Assembly (NCBI RefSeq): GCF_002013895.1
Contig: NZ_MAFQ01000019.1
Location: forward strand, 1 to 64,000
DNA from: Mycobacteroides franklinii
Lineage (GTDB): Bacteria > Actinomycetota > Actinomycetes > Mycobacteriales > Mycobacteriaceae
Length of the DNA: 64,000 nucleotides
Reading direction: 5' to 3'
The notes under the pieces were generated by a model, which saw only the letters and a program-made list of their open reading frames with translations, did not search any database and had not been told where the DNA came from. Below are positions 60,018-64,000 of this stretch, piece after piece (within the stretch, counting starts at the first letter, position 1; each line of letters begins with the position of its first letter). Both the position numbers and the translations under genes were made by a program.

Positions 60018-60053
60018 AATGCTCCCCATCGCCATTGTGCGATGGGGAGCATT
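60018..60053. terminator. Bidirectional terminator between whiB7 and the ABC1 kinase genes
   Basis: AATGCTCCCCATCGC (60018-60032) pairs perfectly with 60039-60053 around a 6-nt loop. It lies 36 bp after the whiB7 stop and 4 bp before the stop of the convergent ABC1 gene. The near-palindrome should stop transcription from both sides. Confidence 0.8.
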
Positions 60054-60057
60054 GTGT

Positions 60058-61407
60058 TTAGACAGTTTTCGCGTGGGGTGCGAAGAAGCCCGGCATCCAT
60101 TCCTCGGCGATCGCCGCATAGTTCACGTGGGCACCGAGTTGCACCAGCACGCCGATCATTCCGCCGAGTGTGCGCAGCAGCATGACATAACCCGGCGGCA
60201 CTGTCATCTGGCGTGCCAACTTGAACCGGTCCGCGAATCCCTCATCCAACAGATCGGTGGAGGCCACCGCGGCCTGCTGGAACCATTCACGGGTGAAGTG
60301 GAATTCGCCGGAGCGCAACGGATCCACATAGGGCCACAGCGGCCTGATGTAATCCATCACTTGATTCCCGGACAGTTCTACCTCCGGCGGCATGAACCCG
60401 AGCTGCTTGATCAGCCGGATCACCTGATCCCACTGCTCGTCCCGCGCCCAGCACAGCACCTCACCGAATTCCGGCGGAATGCCGCCGGGGTGCTCGGAGA
60501 CCGCCCCGAAATCGATGATGCCGAAACGGCCGTCGGGCAGCAGCATGAAGTTTCCCGGGTGCGGGTCGGCGTGTACCAGACCAACCATCTCCGGTGACTT
60601 CACCGTGAATTCGAGCATCAGAGCGCCCGCGGAGTCCCGCTCCTCGCGGGTGCCCTCGGAGATGATCTTCGAGATCCGACGCCCCTCCATCCATTCGGCG
60701 ATGATGACCTTGGGCGCGCTGGCGACAACCGCAGGTACGAAGAATTTCGGGTCGTTGGTGAATGCCTTCGCGAAGGCGCGCTGGTTGGCCGCCTCCTGGC
60801 GGTAATCCAGTTCGGCCTCGATGCGGTCGCTGATCTCGGCGACGAGCCTGTCGATATCTGCTTTGGGCGCAATCTGTTTGGCCAACGGCGTCATCCGCTG
60901 AATGAGCTTGAGGTCTGCGCGCAGCGCGTCGTCGGCGCCGGGGTACTGGATTTTGACGGCGACCTCGCGGCCGTCCTTCCAGATGCCTTTGTGTACCTGA
61001 CCGATGCTGGCCGAGGCGACGGGGGCGTCATCGAAGAACTGAAAGCGTTCCCGCCATTTGGTGCCGAGCTGCGCGTCGAGCACACGATGTACCTTCGCCG
61101 CAGGCAGCGGCGGGGCCTCGCTCTGCAGCTTGACCAGGGCCTCGCGGAACGGATCGGCGAACTGCGGCGGTATCGCCGCCTCCATCACCGAGAGGGCCTG
61201 ACCCACCTTCATGGCGCCGCCCTTGAGTTCTCCGAGCACATTGAACAGCTCGTCGGCTGCCTTCTCCAGGAGTTCGGCGTTGACCTCGTCGGCCGATGTT
61301 CCGGTCAACCGTTTGCCAACCCCGAGGACCGCGCGCCCGGCCATGCCTGCGGGCAGGCTTGCCAGTTTGGTCATTCGGCTGAGTCCGCCGCGGCGAATAT
61401 CTGCCAT
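60058..61407 (-). CDS. ABC1/UbiB-family kinase-like protein (first tandem copy)
   Basis: A 449-residue atypical kinase of the ABC1/UbiB/AarF group. It has an N-terminal KxGQ motif region (GGAMKVGQALSVME), an alanine-rich nucleotide loop PVASASIGQVHKG, the lysine strand EVAVKIQYPG, the HADPHPGNFML catalytic loop and IDFGAVSEHPGG. Proteins of this family support quinone or lipid metabolism. It is the last gene of a three-gene tandem on the minus strand; the M. tuberculosis counterpart is Rv3197. Confidence 0.92.
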   Translation of the reverse strand: MADIRRGGLSRMTKLASLPAGMAGRAVLGVGKRLTGTSADEVNAELLEKAADELFNVLGELKGGAMKVGQALSVMEAAIPPQFADPFREALVKLQSEAPPLPAAKVHRVLDAQLGTKWRERFQFFDDAPVASASIGQVHKGIWKDGREVAVKIQYPGADDALRADLKLIQRMTPLAKQIAPKADIDRLVAEISDRIEAELDYRQEAANQRAFAKAFTNDPKFFVPAVVASAPKVIIAEWMEGRRISKIISEGTREERDSAGALMLEFTVKSPEMVGLVHADPHPGNFMLLPDGRFGIIDFGAVSEHPGGIPPEFGEVLCWARDEQWDQVIRLIKQLGFMPPEVELSGNQVMDYIRPLWPYVDPLRSGEFHFTREWFQQAAVASTDLLDEGFADRFKLARQMTVPPGYVMLLRTLGGMIGVLVQLGAHVNYAAIAEEWMPGFFAPHAKTV

Positions 61408-61470
61408 GTCACCTCATATCTATGCGTGTGGCGCCGTTGCCCCCACGTCTTCTCGGAATGCTAGCCGTCG

Positions 61471-62802
61471 CTAGCTGGCGGCGACGGGCTCGTCCATCCG
61501 AAAACCGGGAACCCAGTCGCCGATGATTCGTGCGTAGGGCACTGTCGCGTCGAGCTGGGCCAGAATGCCGGACAGGCTGCCGAGGACCCGGAACATCATG
61601 AGGTACACGGGTGGCAGGTCAAGATGGCGGCCGGTTTGGAATTGGGCCCCGCGCACGTCACTGGATTTGGCGGCGACGCGCTGCATCCATTTCCGGGTGA
61701 AGTGGAACTCGTCGGATTTGAGCGGATCGATGAACGGCTTGAGATATTCGTCGATGTCCTCGGGCGACACGTCGGTGCGCGGGGGGATGAATCCTTCCTC
61801 GCGCATGAGGGGGATGAGCTCATCCCACATTCCGTCCCGCTCTAAACGCCAGATGGGTCCCAGGTTGGGAGGGAACCCGCCTTCGTGGGTGGCGCAGGCG
61901 CCGAAGTCCATGACGCCGAGCCGCCCATCCGGCAGCAGCATGAAGTTTCCGGGGTGGGTGTCGGCGTGTAGCAGCCCGCAGCGGTAGGGGGAGCTGACGG
62001 TGAATTTCAGCAGCAGCCGTCCGCACTCGTTGCGTTCGTCTTCGGTTCCGCCGCTGATGATTTCGGAGAGCTTGCGGCCCTGCATCCATTCGCTGATGAC
62101 GACCTTGGGCGCGGAGGCGATGACCGAGGGCACGTAGAACTCGGGGTCGCCCTTGAAGGCCTTGGCGAAGGCGCGTTGGTTGGTGGCCTCGATGCGGTAG
62201 TCGAGTTCTTCCTCGGTGCGTTCGATGAGTTCGTCGATGATGCTTTTGACATCCGCGCCGGGCACGATCTGCTTGAACAGCGAGGCCAGCCGCTGCATGG
62301 TCTTGAGATCGGAGCGCACGGCTTCATCGGCGCCCGGGTACTGCACCTTGACCGCGACCACGCGACCGTCGCTCCAGACAGCGCGGTGCACCTGGCCGAT
62401 GCTGGCCGAGGCGACGGGCTTGTCGTCGAAGGACTGGAAGCGTTCCCGCCATTTGGTGCCGAGCTGCGCATCGAGGACGCGGTGCACCTTGTCAGCGGCC
62501 AGCGGCGGGGCGTCGCTTTGCAGTTTGGTCAGGGCGTCTCGGAAGGGTTCGGCGAAGGCCGGGGGAATGGCGGCTTCGAACACCGACAGCGCCTGCCCGA
62601 GTTTCATGGCCGCGCCCTTGAGTTCGCCGAGTACCTGGAACAGCTGTTCGGCGGCCTTGTCCATCATCTCGGCGTTGACCTCGTCCTTGGACTTGCCGGT
62701 CAGACGTTTCCCGACGCCGAGTGCGGCGCGACCGGCGATGCCTGCCGGTAGCGATGCGAGTTTTGCGGCGCGCGCGGCGCGGCCACGACGGATCTCAGCC
62801 AT
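61471..62802 (-). CDS. ABC1/UbiB-family kinase-like protein (second tandem copy)
   Basis: A 443-residue paralogue of its neighbours with the same motif order: GAAMKLGQALSVFEA, PVASASIGQVHRA, VVAVKVQYPG, LLHADTHPGNFML (Thr replaces the usual Pro) and MDFGACATHEGG. Long identical runs with the third copy, for example the RVLDAQLGTKWRERF segment, mean a recent duplication or gene conversion. The gap to the first copy is 63 bp. Confidence 0.92.
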   Translation of the reverse strand: MAEIRRGRAARAAKLASLPAGIAGRAALGVGKRLTGKSKDEVNAEMMDKAAEQLFQVLGELKGAAMKLGQALSVFEAAIPPAFAEPFRDALTKLQSDAPPLAADKVHRVLDAQLGTKWRERFQSFDDKPVASASIGQVHRAVWSDGRVVAVKVQYPGADEAVRSDLKTMQRLASLFKQIVPGADVKSIIDELIERTEEELDYRIEATNQRAFAKAFKGDPEFYVPSVIASAPKVVISEWMQGRKLSEIISGGTEDERNECGRLLLKFTVSSPYRCGLLHADTHPGNFMLLPDGRLGVMDFGACATHEGGFPPNLGPIWRLERDGMWDELIPLMREEGFIPPRTDVSPEDIDEYLKPFIDPLKSDEFHFTRKWMQRVAAKSSDVRGAQFQTGRHLDLPPVYLMMFRVLGSLSGILAQLDATVPYARIIGDWVPGFRMDEPVAAS

Positions 62803-62858
62803 GCGTTACATCATGCCGGGGCCGGCGTGATTCTGACAACGCAGGTTTTCCTGTCGGT

Positions 62859-64000
62859 CTAGGTGGCCGCCGGGGACTTGCTGTCTTCATGGAAACCGGG
62901 AACCCATTTGTCGATGATGGCCGCGTAATCGACCGGGGCATCAAGCTGCGCGGCGATACCGATCAGGCCGCCGAGGACCCGGAAGAACATCAGGTAGTTC
63001 GGCGGCAGGTTCATCTGTCGGCTGGTCTTGAAGGACTCGAGGAACTCTTCGCTACGGAAATCGGTGGCCTTGGCGGTCAGACGCTGCAGCCACTTACGGC
63101 TGAAGTGGAATGTGTCGTAGTTGAGCGGCTCGATGTACGGCTCCAGGTACGAGTTGACCTCCTCGTGCGAGACGGAGGTGGCGCTGGGCGGAATGAAGCC
63201 CTCCGAGCGCAGCACCTCGGTCAGCTCTTCCCACTTCTCGTCGCGGGCCAGACGCAGGATCGGTCCGAAGCCCGCGGGCAGGCCGCCCTCGTGCGAGGCG
63301 CAGGCACCGAAGTCCATGACGCCGAACCGGCCGTCCTCCAACAACATGAAGTTTCCGGGGTGGGTGTCGGCGTGCAGCAGTCCGCAGCGGTAAGGGGAGC
63401 TGATGCTGAACTCCAGCAGGAAATGAGCGCATCTACTGCGCTCTTCCTCCGTGCCGCCGGCGATGATTTCCGAGAGCTTCCGGCCTTGCATCCATTCGGT
63501 GATGATCACCTTGGGGGAGGAGGCGATGACCGAGGGCACGTAGAACTCGGGGTCATCCTTGAAGGCTTTGACGAAGGTGCGCTGGTTGGTGGCCTCGATG
63601 CGGTAGTCGAGTTCTTCCTCGGTGCGCTCGATGAGTTCGTCGACGATGCCCTTGATATCGGCACCCGGGGCCACCTGTTTGAACAACGACGAGAGCCGCT
63701 GAATGGTCTTGAGATCGGAGCGCACGGCTTCATCGGCGCCCGGATACTGCACCTTGACCGCGACGACGCGGCCGTCCTTCCAGACGGCCTTGTGCACCTG
63801 GCCGATGCTGGCCGAGGCGACGGGCTTGTCGTCGAAGGACTGGAAGCGTTCCCGCCATTTGGTGCCCAGTTGGGCATCGAGGACGCGGTGCACCTTGTCG
63901 GCCGCCAGCGGGGGAGCGTCGCTTTGCAGTTTGGTGAGTGCTTCGCGGTAGGGCTCGCCGAATTCGGGCGGAATGGCGGCTTCCATCACCGAGAGCATCT
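62859..64000 (-). CDS. ABC1/UbiB-family kinase-like protein (third tandem copy, 5' end outside the window)
   Basis: The visible C-terminal 380 residues or so run from LSVMEAAIPPEFGE to the end. They show PVASASIGQVHKA, VVAVKVQYPG, LLHADTHPGNFML and MDFGACASHEGG. By comparison with the neighbouring copies, about 65 N-terminal residues lie beyond the right edge. It is more similar to the second copy than to the first. Confidence 0.9.
   Translation of the reverse strand, partial: MLSVMEAAIPPEFGEPYREALTKLQSDAPPLAADKVHRVLDAQLGTKWRERFQSFDDKPVASASIGQVHKAVWKDGRVVAVKVQYPGADEAVRSDLKTIQRLSSLFKQVAPGADIKGIVDELIERTEEELDYRIEATNQRTFVKAFKDDPEFYVPSVIASSPKVIITEWMQGRKLSEIIAGGTEEERSRCAHFLLEFSISSPYRCGLLHADTHPGNFMLLEDGRFGVMDFGACASHEGGLPAGFGPILRLARDEKWEELTEVLRSEGFIPPSATSVSHEEVNSYLEPYIEPLNYDTFHFSRKWLQRLTAKATDFRSEEFLESFKTSRQMNLPPNYLMFFRVLGGLIGIAAQLDAPVDYAAIIDKWVPGFHEDSKSPAAT

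Noticed and set aside
1..64000. CRISPR arrays, tRNA and rRNA genes
   Set aside because: No regularly spaced repeats and no tRNA- or rRNA-like stretch were noticed in any part of the window.

Overview
The window is high-GC actinobacterial DNA from a mycobacterium. Most likely it belongs to the Mycobacteroides abscessus/chelonae group. Positions 24,497-64,000 follow, with few interruptions, the gene order that Mycobacterium tuberculosis H37Rv shows from Rv3218 down to Rv3197: lipid kinase, membrane protein, GNAT, entC, gpm2, ParA, Rv3212-like, rhlE, ferritin-like, MmpS-like, TB9.4, TetR, DUF3152, moeZ, TIGR02569, lipV/atl, adnA-adnB, K+ channel, nudC, mycoredoxin, uvrD2, whiB7 and ABC1 kinase. 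Two departures stand out. A nitrate/nitrite assimilation operon (narK-nirB-nirD-hemD-like-cbiX) sits between the Rv3205c and Rv3204 homologues. Three tandem ABC1 kinases stand where H37Rv has one.

The left part, 1 to about 24,490, is accessory DNA. At its right edge the lipid kinase gene (Rv3218 family) loses its C-terminal coding region, and a large serine recombinase starts 9 bp later in the same orientation. The missing 3' part of the kinase and the expected whiB1 neighbour are not seen anywhere to the left. The simplest reading is an island of at least 24 kb that runs past the left edge. Its right half (about 12.6-24.5 kb) has the parts list of an actinomycete integrative and conjugative element (AICE): serine integrase, RepSA-like initiator, FtsK/TraB-like translocase, SCO3933-like protein, and XRE-type, NUDIX and HD proteins. 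Its cargo is a SIR2-family NADase-like protein, an XRE/ImmA-IrrE metallopeptidase and a PIN-like nuclease. Together these form the best candidate for an uncharacterised anti-phage or element-stability module.

The left half of the island (1-12 kb) carries an aldehyde dehydrogenase, an Old Yellow Enzyme and an AT-rich ArsR regulator, followed by a HAD phosphatase and a small secreted protein with a likely leaderless promoter. It also holds an SDR/F420-type oxidoreductase pair, an ECF sigma/anti-sigma pair, two decayed IS3 remnants, and an intact IS256-family element that has split a hydrolase-OsmC fusion gene.

The right part is core genome. It includes DNA repair (AdnAB, UvrD2, Atl), redox and NAD metabolism (mycoredoxin, NudC), thiocarboxylate sulfur transfer (MoeZ), menaquinone entry (EntC) and the whiB7 intrinsic-resistance regulator. 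The whiB7 gene has a long leader with an upstream ORF and an attenuator-like hairpin. All functions are read from motifs and from my knowledge of the families; no database search was run.
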